A stretch of DNA of 9,034 nt from Pseudomonadota bacterium (GCA_023423675.1 JAFAFD010000451.1:1-9034); one strand, 5' to 3'; positions 1 through 6,688 are shown, numbered from the stretch's first letter. Program-made: numbers and translations. The notes: generated from the sequence alone by a model not told the origin.

Positions 1-185
1 TCGTCACGCCTCGTCAACGTCGTTGAACCATTCAAAAGACGCTTGAAATCCGCCGCATCCAACCGGCCTCGATGACACGTAGAGATAGGCACAACGCGCT
101 GCGAAAGCTGCCACTGGCGCGTTATCCGCAGGCACCCCTGCATCCATCCAGAGGCCGAACGGCCTTGTCCACTGAGGAAACGAAC

Positions 186-746
186 ATGCGTAGCCAGATC
201 CAGCGTCTTGCCATTGCCGCGGGTATCGCGGTCGCCTGCACCGCACCTGCAGCGTTTGCCGCCGACAACCCGATGGTGGGCGGCGCACCGATGTATGCCA
301 ACAAGACCATCGTGGAAAATGCTTCCACGGCCAAGAACCTCAGCACCCTGGTGGCTGCAGTGAAGGCTGCCGGCCTGGTCGATACGCTGAGTGGCAAGGG
401 CCCGTTCACCGTCTTTGCGCCCGCCAACGAAGCCTTCGAAAAACTTCCCGCCGGCACCGTGGATACGCTTCTGAAGCCTGAAAACAAGGCCAAGCTGACC
501 AAGCTGCTGACCTACCACGTGGTATCGGGCACCTACACCTCGAGCCAGCTGACTGCGGCGGCCCGCAGCCACGGTGGCACCAGCACGTTGAAGACCGTGC
601 AGGGCGAGCCGCTGACAGTGAAGCTGCAGGACGGCAAGGTCTGGGTGATCGATGCCAAGGGTGGCAAGGCCTCGGTGACGACCGCTGATGTCATGCAGTC
701 CAACGGCGTGGTGCACGTGGTCGACAGCGTGCTGATGCCGAAGTGA
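186..746 (+). CDS. Secreted fasciclin (FAS1) domain protein
   Basis: This encodes a 186-residue exported protein that is essentially one FAS1 domain, a fold associated with adhesion and surface interactions; the bacterial ligand is usually unknown. Residues 1-25 form a signal peptide: Arg/Gln-rich start, hydrophobic core, and a cleavage site at AFA|AD. The FAS1 H1 box is visible at about residues 72-86 (GPFTVFAPANEAFEKL), the Tyr-His pair at 110-111 and the H2 box at 172-184 (SNGVVHVVDSVLMP). The frame is open back to position 72, but the ATG at 186 is chosen because it starts the signal peptide and has a GAGGA ribosome site about 7 nt upstream (near 174-178). Cys18 does not sit in a convincing lipobox, so a soluble periplasmic or secreted protein is more likely than a lipoprotein. 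The gene converges on the small minus-strand gene at 802-1227. Confidence 0.93.
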   Translation: MRSQIQRLAIAAGIAVACTAPAAFAADNPMVGGAPMYANKTIVENASTAKNLSTLVAAVKAAGLVDTLSGKGPFTVFAPANEAFEKLPAGTVDTLLKPENKAKLTKLLTYHVVSGTYTSSQLTAAARSHGGTSTLKTVQGEPLTVKLQDGKVWVIDAKGGKASVTTADVMQSNGVVHVVDSVLMPK

Positions 747-754
747 CACCCGCC

Positions 755-786
755 AGCGGGGCCCGTGCTCATGCATGGGCTCCGCT
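755..786 (+). terminator. Long hairpin after the fasciclin gene, without a U-tract
   Basis: The hairpin starts 9 nt after the fasciclin stop. Arms 755-768 and 773-786 pair over 14 positions around a TCAT loop. Two of the pairs are G-U when read as plus-strand RNA and would be C-A mismatches on the minus strand, so the structure favours the fasciclin transcript. No run of T follows. It may work as a Rho-independent-like stop, an RNA 3'-end stabiliser, or both. Confidence 0.55.
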
Positions 787-801
787 CTGCGGCAAAAGCA
801 C

Positions 802-1227
802 TCAGTGCGCCTGCTGCGGCCGGCGTGCGTCCAGTGCTTCCTTGATGCGTTCAATATCCCGGCCGCCCGCGTCGGCGAGACGACGTACCTGCTGGCGCTC
901 TTTCGGCGGTAACGGCGGGGCCTGATCAAGCGCCGCAGTCTCCACCAGCCGGGCAACCGCTTCGCGCAACGGCAGCTCGGGGTACAGCCGCGCGGCACAC
1001 CAGCGCTCGGCGAAGCGTTTGCCCTGGCGGATGCTGGCGGCACGCACATCCTTGGTCTGCCACATCTTCTGCCCCTTCATCCAGAGCCGGACGCCGGGCC
1101 GCCCGTCCGGGATGACCGCGGCCACTTCGCGCGCGTTCCACCACAACGCCCAGCGCTCGCCGGTCTGCACCCAGCCAGAGGGGGTGGGTGCGCGCTGGAA
1201 GCCGTGATGTGCGGAGGACGTAAGCAT
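802..1227 (-). CDS. Hypothetical small basic protein
   Basis: I do not recognise the family. With the ATG at 1227 the product is 141 residues, soluble, rich in Trp and Arg, with no signal peptide or membrane segment. The N-terminal half is Trp-rich (GWVQTGERWALWWN). The C-terminal third is highly charged, with a Pro stretch (PPLPPKE) followed by a probable helix. Codon use is G/C-ending like the neighbours, which supports a real gene. The frame continues upstream to a TTG at 1284, which would add 19 residues (MFSIIDVADRETALRILWA), but that TTG lies in the T-tract of the hydrolase terminator and has no ribosome site. The ATG at 1227 also lacks a clear one, so the start is uncertain. The gene lies downstream of the hydrolase on the same strand and converges with the fasciclin gene. 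Confidence 0.7.
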   Translation of the reverse strand: MLTSSAHHGFQRAPTPSGWVQTGERWALWWNAREVAAVIPDGRPGVRLWMKGQKMWQTKDVRAASIRQGKRFAERWCAARLYPELPLREAVARLVETAALDQAPPLPPKERQQVRRLADAGGRDIERIKEALDARRPQQAH

Positions 1228-1277
1228 GGCCCAGAGAATACGGAGGGCGGTCTCACGGTCTGCGACGTCGATGATGG

Positions 1278-1307
1278 AAAACAAAAGGCCCCGGCAGAAC
1301 CGGGGCC
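1278..1307 (-). terminator. Intrinsic terminator of the haloperoxidase-like gene
   Basis: A perfect 8-bp G/C stem (GGCCCCGG at 1287-1294, CCGGGGCC at 1300-1307) closes a 5-nt loop. On the minus strand it is followed directly by TTTTGTTTT (1286-1278). The hydrolase stop codon ends at 1316, 8 nt before the stem. This is a textbook Rho-independent terminator reading leftward, and it should insulate the hydrolase from the small gene at 802-1227. Confidence 0.88.
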
Positions 1308-1315
1308 CCTGTCGC

Positions 1316-2269
1316 TTACTTTTCCTGCAGGAAGGTCAGCAGGTCCTGGTTGACCTTGTCCTTGTGGGTGTCGGTCAAGCCGTGCGGCGCACCCGGGTAC
1401 ACGATCAGCTTCGCACCCTTGATGAGCTTGGCCGACTGGCGGCCGGAGATGTCGATCGGCACGATCTGGTCGTCATCTCCGTGGATGACCAGGGTCGGCA
1501 CGTCGAACTTCTTCAGGTCGGCGCGGAAGTCGGTGGCCGAGAACGCGGCGATCGAATCGTAGGTGTTCTTGTGGCCACCCTGCATGCCCTGCGCCCACCA
1601 GGCGTCGATCAGGCCCTGCGAGACCTTCGCACCCAAGCGGTTGAAGCCGTAGAACGGGCCCGACGGGATGTCCTTGTACAGCTGCGCGCGGTTGTCCATC
1701 TGCGCCTTGCGGATGCCGTCGAACACTTCGATCGGCAGGCCGTTGGGGTTGTCGGCGGTCTTCAGCATGAAGGGCGGTACCGAGCTGATCAGCACGGCTT
1801 TCTTGACCCGGCCGGTGCCATGGCGGCCGATGTAGCGCGCCACTTCGCCGCCACCGGTGGAGAAGCCGACCAGGGTCACGTCGTGCAGGTCGAGGGTGTT
1901 GATCACCGTGGCCAGGTCGTCGGCGTAGTGATCCATGTCGTTGCCATCCCAGGGCTGGCTGGAACGGCCGTGGCCACGACGGTCATGCGCGATCACCCGG
2001 TAGCCGTGGTTGGCCAGGAAGATCATCTGCGATTCCCAGCTGTCCGAGTTCAGCGGCCAGCCGTGGCTGAAGGTGACGACCGGGCCGTCCTTCGGGCCCC
2101 AGTCCTTGTAGTACAGCTGCACGCCATCGGCGGTGGTGATGTAGCTGGCGGTGCGCGCGATGCTGGTGACCGCGGCCGGCGTGGCCGGTTCGGCAGCCTG
2201 GGCGGACAGGCCGGCCTGGACCGACAGGGCCAGCGCGGCAGCGGCCAGAGTGCGGGTGATCGTTTTCAT
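1316..2269 (-). CDS. Exported alpha/beta hydrolase, non-heme haloperoxidase type
   Basis: This 317-residue protein has the alpha/beta-hydrolase fold. Residues 1-25 are a Sec signal peptide (Lys2/Arg6, Ala/Leu core, AQA|AEP), with no twin-arginine motif. The oxyanion-hole region is SHGWP (68-72), the nucleophile elbow is GFSTG with Ser137, the acid is Asp267 in GDDDQIVP, and the base is His296 in PGAPHGL. The Ser-to-Asp and Asp-to-His spacings (130 and 29) agree, from memory, with classical bacterial cofactor-free haloperoxidases (Ser98/Asp228/His257). Such enzymes are usually esterases or perhydrolases in vivo, and the native substrate cannot be told from sequence. An upstream in-frame ATG at 2347 would put 26 Ser/Thr/Gln-rich residues before the signal peptide, so the ATG at 2269 is preferred, although neither start has a good ribosome site. 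The gene appears monocistronic, with a strong terminator just after the stop. Confidence 0.93.
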   Translation of the reverse strand: MKTITRTLAAAALALSVQAGLSAQAAEPATPAAVTSIARTASYITTADGVQLYYKDWGPKDGPVVTFSHGWPLNSDSWESQMIFLANHGYRVIAHDRRGHGRSSQPWDGNDMDHYADDLATVINTLDLHDVTLVGFSTGGGEVARYIGRHGTGRVKKAVLISSVPPFMLKTADNPNGLPIEVFDGIRKAQMDNRAQLYKDIPSGPFYGFNRLGAKVSQGLIDAWWAQGMQGGHKNTYDSIAAFSATDFRADLKKFDVPTLVIHGDDDQIVPIDISGRQSAKLIKGAKLIVYPGAPHGLTDTHKDKVNQDLLTFLQEK

Positions 2270-2380
2270 GGGGGAGCTCGCTTGGGTGGTGGTGTGGGAC
2301 GTACTTTGCGCCGATGCTTGGGCGTTTAGGTTATGTATGGTCCGCAATACTTGATAAATCGTCTTGCACCGATGTGCGGA

Positions 2381-2710
2381 TCAGCGCCGCGTGCAGGCGG
2401 CTGCATCGCAACCATTGGCGGCGATGCGCCCCTTCTCCAGCACCAGGATCCGGTTGGCCGCCCACAGCGCGCACGACATCGCGATGCAGGCGCAACGGGC
2501 AGGCGCCTTCGGCTTTTCCCAGAGCAGTTCAAAGTAGCCTTCGCCGATCCGCCCGCGGATGGTGCCGGCGTCTTCGTGGTGCACCGACCCGCTGCAGGTC
2601 AGCCCACGGTGCAGGCCCCAGGTCTGCAGTTCGGGCAGTGACTTCGAGCGCAGCGCTTCGTCTACCAGCTGCGTGAGGTCTGTGGATGGGTGGGTTGCCA
2701 GGGACTGCAT
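2381..2710 (-). CDS. Hypothetical 109-residue cysteine-containing protein
   Basis: No family is recognised. The frame has the G/C-ending codon pattern of real genes here (many CTG, GCC, ATC, CGC), which the overlapping frames lack. The product has no signal peptide or convincing membrane span. It carries six cysteines (39, 73, 75, 80, 101, 106), including a CAC pair at 73-75, and several His residues (34, 44, 45), so metal binding or disulfides are possible but not shown. A central stretch, GEGYFELLWEKPKAP (about 56-70), looks like a compact folded core. The ATG at 2710 has only a weak GGAA upstream. The gene follows the MFS exporter on the same strand but is separated from it by a strong hairpin, so it is probably transcribed separately or by read-through. 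Confidence 0.65.
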   Translation of the reverse strand: MQSLATHPSTDLTQLVDEALRSKSLPELQTWGLHRGLTCSGSVHHEDAGTIRGRIGEGYFELLWEKPKAPARCACIAMSCALWAANRILVLEKGRIAANGCDAAACTRR

Positions 2711-2736
2711 CGGACGTTTCCGGAAGGGCTCATGTG

Positions 2737-2764
2737 CGCAGGGCGCCCGTGTGGGCGCCCTGCG
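2737..2764 (-). terminator. Hairpin closing the barrel/MFS operon
   Basis: Perfect 12-bp arms (2737-2748 and 2753-2764, core CAGGGCGCCC/GGGCGCCCTG) enclose a GTGT loop, 31 nt beyond the exporter stop at 2796. There is no T-run on either side, so this may be a Rho-assisted end or a 3'-stabilising hairpin and not a classical intrinsic terminator. A second, smaller palindrome (7-bp arms, GACAACG/CGTTGTC, 2783-2797) overlaps the exporter stop codon. Confidence 0.6.
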
Positions 2765-2795
2765 GTCTAACGCATTGCTGCAGACAACGGCGTTG

Positions 2796-4418
2796 TCAGA
2801 TGTCCTGGTGGTGGTGTGCCGGCGGGGTCACGGGCGCATCGCCGCCGCCCACGAAGTGGCGGACCACGAGTGCCCGCAGCGCTTCCTGGATCTGCTTGTC
2901 GTCGGCGGTGATGCGTTCGTGCTGGCGCAGGTGTTCCAGCCAGGACGCCGCAACGAAATATTCCAGGTGGATGCCCGGGCTGGCGACATCCTCGACCACA
3001 CCCCAGACCACGGCACCATCGCGGCGGCGGATGATGCCCAGCTGGTGCATATGCTTGTGGAAGGCCGCGCGGTCTGCTTCGTCGATGCGGTACTCGAGGG
3101 TGACCAGCACCGGGCCGCGATCATGCGAGACGGCTACCGACAGCTCCGGTGCGGGCCAGTGCCCGGCCGGACGCAGGTTCAGTTCCTCGGTGCCGGCAAT
3201 GCGTACGCGCCACACCAGCAGGCCACCGACCGCCGCACCGATGGCGGCCACCAGCAGGGCCAGCTCCGGCGAGGTCTTCTGGGCCAGGGCGCCCCAGCTC
3301 AGGCCACCGGCGGCCATGCCGGCCGAGAAGATCATGATGTACAGCGCCAGGGCGCGCGCACGCACCCAGGCCGGCACCGACGTCTGCGCCGCGATCTGCA
3401 GCGAGGACAGCACGGTGATCCAGGCAAAACCATTGATCATCATCACCGGCGGCAGCAGATACCAGCTGCGCAGCAGCGCCAGGCCCACCAGGCTGCCTGC
3501 CAGGGCGAGCGTGGCCAGCAGCACCAGCATGTCGCGGTCGAGCCTGGCACGCAGCTTGGGCAGCAGCAGTGCGCCGCCGACCGCGCCGATGCCGATGCAG
3601 CCCAGCAACATGCCGTACTGCCCTGCCCCGCCGTGCATCTGGCCGCGCACCACTACCGGCAGCAGCGCGTTGGCGGCGGCGGCAAAGAAGAAGAAGCCGA
3701 CCGACTTGATCAGCACCGCCTGCAGCTTGCCGGCCTTGGTGGCGTAGCGGATGCCTGCCTTCAGGCCGGCACCGAAGCCTTCCGGCGGCAGGCTGGACGC
3801 GGTCGCGTCGCGCTTCCACGCCCACACCACCGCCAGCATGGCGGCAAAGGTGATGGCGTTGAAGGCAAACGCGTACATGGCACCGAGCTGGGACACGATG
3901 ACGCCGCCGATGGCCGGGCCGATCGAGCGCGCGATGTTGATGCCGATCGAGTTGAGTGCCACCGCCGACGCCAGCATCGGCTGCGGCACCAGTTCGGACA
4001 CGATCGCGGCCTGGGCCGGCATCGCCATCGCCGCGCCGCAGCCCATGCAGAATGTCAGCAGTACCAGCAGTTCCGGGCCGAGCATCTGCAGGTGGGTCAG
4101 CACGGCCATCACCAGTGCTACCAGCAGCATCCAGCCCTGGGTGAATACCAGGTACCTGCGGCGGTCGACGATGTCAGCAAGCGTGCCGGCGGCCAGCGCC
4201 AGCAGCACGATCGGCACGGTGGTGGCTGACTGCACCAGGGCCACCATCAGCGGCGAACCGGTGCGCTCGGCCATGACCCAGGCCGCGGCTACGTCATTGA
4301 CCCAGGTGCCGATGTTGCTGGCCAGGATGGCCAGCCACAGCGATCGGAACATGCCGATCTTCAGCGGGGACCAGGCACCGGCCTGGGAAGAGTTCTGTGA
4401 TGCGGCTGCATTCACCAT
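2796..4418 (-). CDS. MFS exporter (MFS_3/EntS-like) with C-terminal extra domain
   Basis: This is a 540-residue inner-membrane transporter of the major facilitator superfamily, close to the MFS_3 (transmembrane secretion effector, EntS-like) group of proton-driven exporters. Hydrophobic segments run from about residue 22 to 420, consistent with twelve helices. A motif-A-like loop (AGTLADIVDRRR, 77-88) lies between helices 2 and 3. After the last helix, residues about 436-520 form a soluble domain (PVLVTLEYRI... to ...RITADDKQIQEALR) that resembles the small alpha/beta monooxygenase-like tail seen in part of this family. ATG 4418 is chosen because GGAG lies 7 nt upstream; the ATG at 4424 is only 3 nt from it. 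The start overlaps the stop of the upstream barrel gene (ATGGTGA), so coupled translation is likely. The substrate is unknown; siderophores, drugs and metabolites are all exported by relatives. Confidence 0.92.
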   Translation of the reverse strand: MVNAAASQNSSQAGAWSPLKIGMFRSLWLAILASNIGTWVNDVAAAWVMAERTGSPLMVALVQSATTVPIVLLALAAGTLADIVDRRRYLVFTQGWMLLVALVMAVLTHLQMLGPELLVLLTFCMGCGAAMAMPAQAAIVSELVPQPMLASAVALNSIGINIARSIGPAIGGVIVSQLGAMYAFAFNAITFAAMLAVVWAWKRDATASSLPPEGFGAGLKAGIRYATKAGKLQAVLIKSVGFFFFAAAANALLPVVVRGQMHGGAGQYGMLLGCIGIGAVGGALLLPKLRARLDRDMLVLLATLALAGSLVGLALLRSWYLLPPVMMINGFAWITVLSSLQIAAQTSVPAWVRARALALYIMIFSAGMAAGGLSWGALAQKTSPELALLVAAIGAAVGGLLVWRVRIAGTEELNLRPAGHWPAPELSVAVSHDRGPVLVTLEYRIDEADRAAFHKHMHQLGIIRRRDGAVVWGVVEDVASPGIHLEYFVAASWLEHLRQHERITADDKQIQEALRALVVRHFVGGGDAPVTPPAHHHQDI

Positions 4419-4429
4419 TGCCATGCTCC
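4412..4429 (-). promoter_or_regulatory. Translational coupling site between barrel and exporter
   Basis: On the minus strand the last codons of the barrel gene contain GGAG, followed 7 nt later by ATGGTGA. There the exporter ATG (4418-4416) overlaps the barrel TGA (4414-4412). Ribosomes terminating on the barrel can restart on the exporter. The site also decides the exporter start in favour of 4418 over 4424. Confidence 0.8.
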
Positions 4430-5743
4430 AACGATTGAGGCGAACAGCGTGTCCTGGCCGCCGGCCTGCTTCAGTGCAGGACCCGCATCCATCCAGGCCA
4501 GCTGCAGCTGCCATTGCCAGTGTTCGCTGGCCTGCCAGCGTGTTTCGGATTTGTATTGATTGCCGATGCGACGGGGACCACCCGCCGTACCAGGCAGTGC
4601 CACCAGCGGCGCCGGCGTGGTGTAGACCGCGTCAGCGCGACGGTGCTTCCAGGCCAGCTGCACGCCCAGTTCGGTGGTCACCTTTTCATGCAGGCGCAGG
4701 GCCAGCGTGGGTTGGATGTCCATCAGGTTGGCCGGCGCCAGCAGGCTGGCTTCGCTGAAGTACGCCGACTTCGGGTACAACGCGTTGAACGTGCCCAGGC
4801 GACCATCGTGCAGGTTGCCATCGCCGCTGGCGATATCCGCCTTGACGCCCAGCCGCGGCTGCAGCGGCACGTTCTGCCACTGCCAGCCGGTATCGGTGGC
4901 CACTGTCCAGGCACGGATGTCCAGGTCGGCCGCCGCCGTACGCAGTTCACCGCGCTGGGCGACCAGTTCGGTGTTCCAGTCCAGGGCGCCTGCATGGCCG
5001 AACCAGCGCGCACCCACGGTCTGCCGGCGCTCGATGCCGCTGCCGGCGGCGAAGCGGCCTGCCTCCCGGCGGTAGTCGAGCAGGTACAGGTCCCACTGGC
5101 CCGGGCCGTGGCCGGGGGCGGTGGTGGCGTAGGCGCCCAACAGATGCGCACCGTGCTCGCCACGGTCATCGAAGGCACCGGGGCGGTTCTCGACCGCGCG
5201 CAGCGCCATCAGGTCCAGCTTGCCCAGGCGACCGGCCCAGCCGACGCGTGCACCGTCGAAGGCCAGGCGGATGTTCGGCCCGTCTCGCACCGACAGCAGC
5301 CGCGAGCTGCCATAGCCGGCTTCCTGCCGGCCGAGCTGCACGTGCATGCCGTTGTTTTCCCAGCGCCAGTAGGCCTGCTGGATGTCCAGCGCGCCGCGGT
5401 CGGTCTTGCCCGGACCGCCGGCCTTGCCTTCTTCGGCATGGGCGCCCAGCTGCAGCATGGCCTGCCAGTTGTCCTGGCGGTACCGCGCCGATGCGAGGGC
5501 GCGCAGCAGTCCATAGCCGTCCTCGCTTTCGCCGATGCCGAACCGGGTCGGGTCGTAGTACATGCCGCGCAGGCGCAGCGAGGCATCCAGCTGCAGCTGG
5601 CCATCGCCGACGTCGGTGCAGGCGCCGCCATCACAGGCCAGGGCCAGTGACGGCGTGGCCAGCAGGGCCAAGGTCAGAAGTACCGCGCACTGGCGGGCAG
5701 CCTTCGCTGGCCGCGTGGCTTCGGAGGGAACGGTGTGGGCCAT
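4412..5743 (-). CDS. Alginate-export-family outer-membrane beta-barrel
   Basis: This 443-residue protein is exported to the outer membrane. An N-terminal charged region is followed by a hydrophobic core (about 20-36) with likely cleavage at ALA|C. The mature protein opens with a close Cys pair (37 and 42) that could form a disulfide. The rest alternates polar and aromatic residues as in a beta-barrel and ends in an aromatic residue (AWQW). Family hallmarks of Alginate_exp are visible: LGRQE...YGSSRLLSVRDGPNIR (137-159) with the following FDG, and SGDGN...GTFNALYP (306-324). Membership does not imply alginate transport; most members are channels for other solutes. The ATG at 5743 has no obvious ribosome site. 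The gene overlaps the MFS exporter downstream by 7 nt, which suggests the two act together. The small membrane-protein gene lies 87 nt upstream. Confidence 0.9.
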   Translation of the reverse strand: MAHTVPSEATRPAKAARQCAVLLTLALLATPSLALACDGGACTDVGDGQLQLDASLRLRGMYYDPTRFGIGESEDGYGLLRALASARYRQDNWQAMLQLGAHAEEGKAGGPGKTDRGALDIQQAYWRWENNGMHVQLGRQEAGYGSSRLLSVRDGPNIRLAFDGARVGWAGRLGKLDLMALRAVENRPGAFDDRGEHGAHLLGAYATTAPGHGPGQWDLYLLDYRREAGRFAAGSGIERRQTVGARWFGHAGALDWNTELVAQRGELRTAAADLDIRAWTVATDTGWQWQNVPLQPRLGVKADIASGDGNLHDGRLGTFNALYPKSAYFSEASLLAPANLMDIQPTLALRLHEKVTTELGVQLAWKHRRADAVYTTPAPLVALPGTAGGPRRIGNQYKSETRWQASEHWQWQLQLAWMDAGPALKQAGGQDTLFASIVGAWQW

Positions 5744-5830
5744 CGACCGCGGGGGTTCGTGGGGGCAGCACAGCTTGACGGTGCTTCGCGTGGCGGCGTA
5801 GCCCTGTTGGATGGCCGCGTTGATTACTCT

Positions 5831-6046
5831 TTACGGCCCGCTCCAAAGCATCACGCCGGTTGCCAGCAGCACGGCGAACAGGGTGAGCCATCCGGTCGCT
5901 ACCAGTGCCGAGACCAGCAGCGAGACGGCGGTGTGCCACGGGTCATCGCCGATCGACAGGCACAGCGACGCGGCCAGGCACAGGCGCATCCAGAGCAGCC
6001 CGATGCCGGGCGCCCTGTCAGGGAACATCACGTAAAGCCGCTGCAA
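5831..6046 (-). CDS. Small integral membrane protein (DoxX-like), TTG start
   Basis: This is a predicted 71-residue membrane protein. The start is read as TTG at 6046 because an AGGGGGAG ribosome site lies about 5 nt upstream on the minus strand. It gives the sequence MQRLYVMFPDRAPGIGLLWM, which resembles the N-terminus of small DoxX-like proteins common in Xanthomonadaceae and Burkholderiales. Two hydrophobic segments follow, about residues 13-31 and 41-68, joined by a polar IGDDPWH turn. Full DoxX proteins are roughly twice as long, so this may be a short relative or a truncated copy. The frame is open upstream to an ATG at 6130, but those extra residues look non-coding and lack a ribosome site. 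It lies 87 nt upstream of the barrel gene on the same strand and may be its operon leader. Function is unknown. Confidence 0.62.
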   Translation of the reverse strand: MQRLYVMFPDRAPGIGLLWMRLCLAASLCLSIGDDPWHTAVSLLVSALVATGWLTLFAVLLATGVMLWSGP

Positions 6047-6128
6047 GATCGCTCCCCCTGAGCCATGAAGCGCATTAGTAGCGGATGTAATCGGTTTCCA
6101 CCTGCCCCGAACGAGGTATATCGAGCCC

Positions 6129-6644
6129 ATGCGCGGCGCCGGCAGCTACTGCCAATGCGTTATGGCTGTCCGCCGCAACCGGGTGCCAGGCTCGGCCCCG
6201 CTCCTGCCCGCGGGCCGCTCTCTGCGCCCCAGGAGCCAGCACGCCCAGCCCGATGACCGCCGGCTGTGGGTGACTGTGGAAAGCGAACCCGCCCGCGTCC
6301 GCTCCGAGGCGCGGGAAGAGATCTACCTGATTGGCCGCGACGCGATCCGCAACGCCATCGAGCATGCGGGCACGTCTGCGATCAAGGTCGATATTGCCTA
6401 CGGCACCACTTTCTGCCCGCATGTGCGTGACGATGGTCAGCGCATGGAGCAGGACCGGGTGCGCCAAGGTCCTTGGGGACTGAAGAGTATGCGTGAACGC
6501 GGCCTGCGTCCGGGCGCCGCGCTGAAGATCTGGTCCGCAGCCGGGTACCAACCAAGGTTGGCATCCACCAAAGCTCCTGCCATGAATCGCATTAATGGCT
6601 GCTGCAACAACTATCCGCTGCTCCCCATCGGCTGGGCTCGATAG
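6129..6644 (+). pseudogene. Remnant of a NarL-type sensor histidine kinase (ATPase domain)
   Basis: The open frame spans 171 codons, but only about 6213-6548 looks like protein-derived sequence. That part matches the C-terminal ATPase domain of HisKA_3-type sensor kinases: EIYLIGRDAIRNAIEHAG (N box, residues 64-81 of the frame), VDIAY, a G1-like VRDDGQRM (99-106), and G2-like GPWGLKSMRER (114-124) running into LKIWSAAG. Sensor, membrane and phosphoacceptor regions are absent. The G1 box has lost the second Gly of DxGxG (Arg instead), and the motif spacing near GLRPGA looks one residue short. After WSAAG the homology stops where a REP-like palindrome begins (6543). No ribosome site supports the ATG at 6129. 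I read this as a dead fragment and not a functional anti-kinase. No response-regulator partner is in view. Confidence 0.72.
6543..6566. repeat. REP/SMAG-like palindrome
   Basis: Arms GGGTACCAACC (6543-6553) and GGTTGGCATCC (6556-6566) pair at 9 of 11 positions around an AA spacer. The CCAACC-AA-GGTTGG core is a form I recognise from Stenotrophomonas intergenic repeats. The canonical GTAG head is not intact here, so it is probably a degenerate copy. It lies exactly where kinase homology ends. Confidence 0.6.
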
Positions 6645-6688
6645 AGTCTCCCCGGCAGGAATGCCCCCGCCACCGAAGGAATGGATGC
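6567..6688 (+). promoter_or_regulatory. Leader region of the TonB-dependent receptor gene
   Basis: This probable 5' region of the receptor gene contains a small inverted repeat (GCCAT 6579-6583, ATGGC 6595-6599, 11-nt spacer) and a near-copy of a 21-nt block also present upstream of the small membrane-protein gene (6581-6601 versus 6064-6084). The ribosome site AAGGA (6676-6680) is 8 nt before the GTG start. I could not identify a convincing Fur box or -35/-10 pair. Confidence 0.35.

Noticed and set aside
1..75. Possible 3' end of an upstream plus-strand gene (frame 1 open to TGA at 73-75)
   Set aside because: Only 24 codons are visible and they show no recognisable family signature; I also saw no convincing promoter for the fasciclin gene between here and 185.
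1226..2329. Long plus-strand open frame opposite the hydrolase gene
   Set aside because: It mirrors the hydrolase codons on the other strand, is full of Arg/Gly/Val/His with no fold or motif, and the hydrolase has a full catalytic triad and signal peptide.
2270..2380. Promoter for the hydrolase gene in the upstream gap
   Set aside because: A weak TTATCA...CATAAC pair with 16-nt spacing can be drawn on the minus strand, but each box matches consensus at only 4 of 6 positions, which is not enough to call.
2559..4229. Long plus-strand open frame opposite the MFS exporter
   Set aside because: The translation is low-complexity His/Gln/Arg/Gly, typical of an antisense frame in high-G+C DNA; the minus strand encodes a clear transporter.
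4514..5650. Plus-strand open frame opposite the alginate-export-family barrel
   Set aside because: There is no recognisable motif, and it is antisense to a gene with strong family hallmarks.
6567..6688. Fur box upstream of the TonB-dependent receptor
   Set aside because: The most AT-rich part (CGCATTAATGG) does not fit the GATAAT-repeat consensus well.
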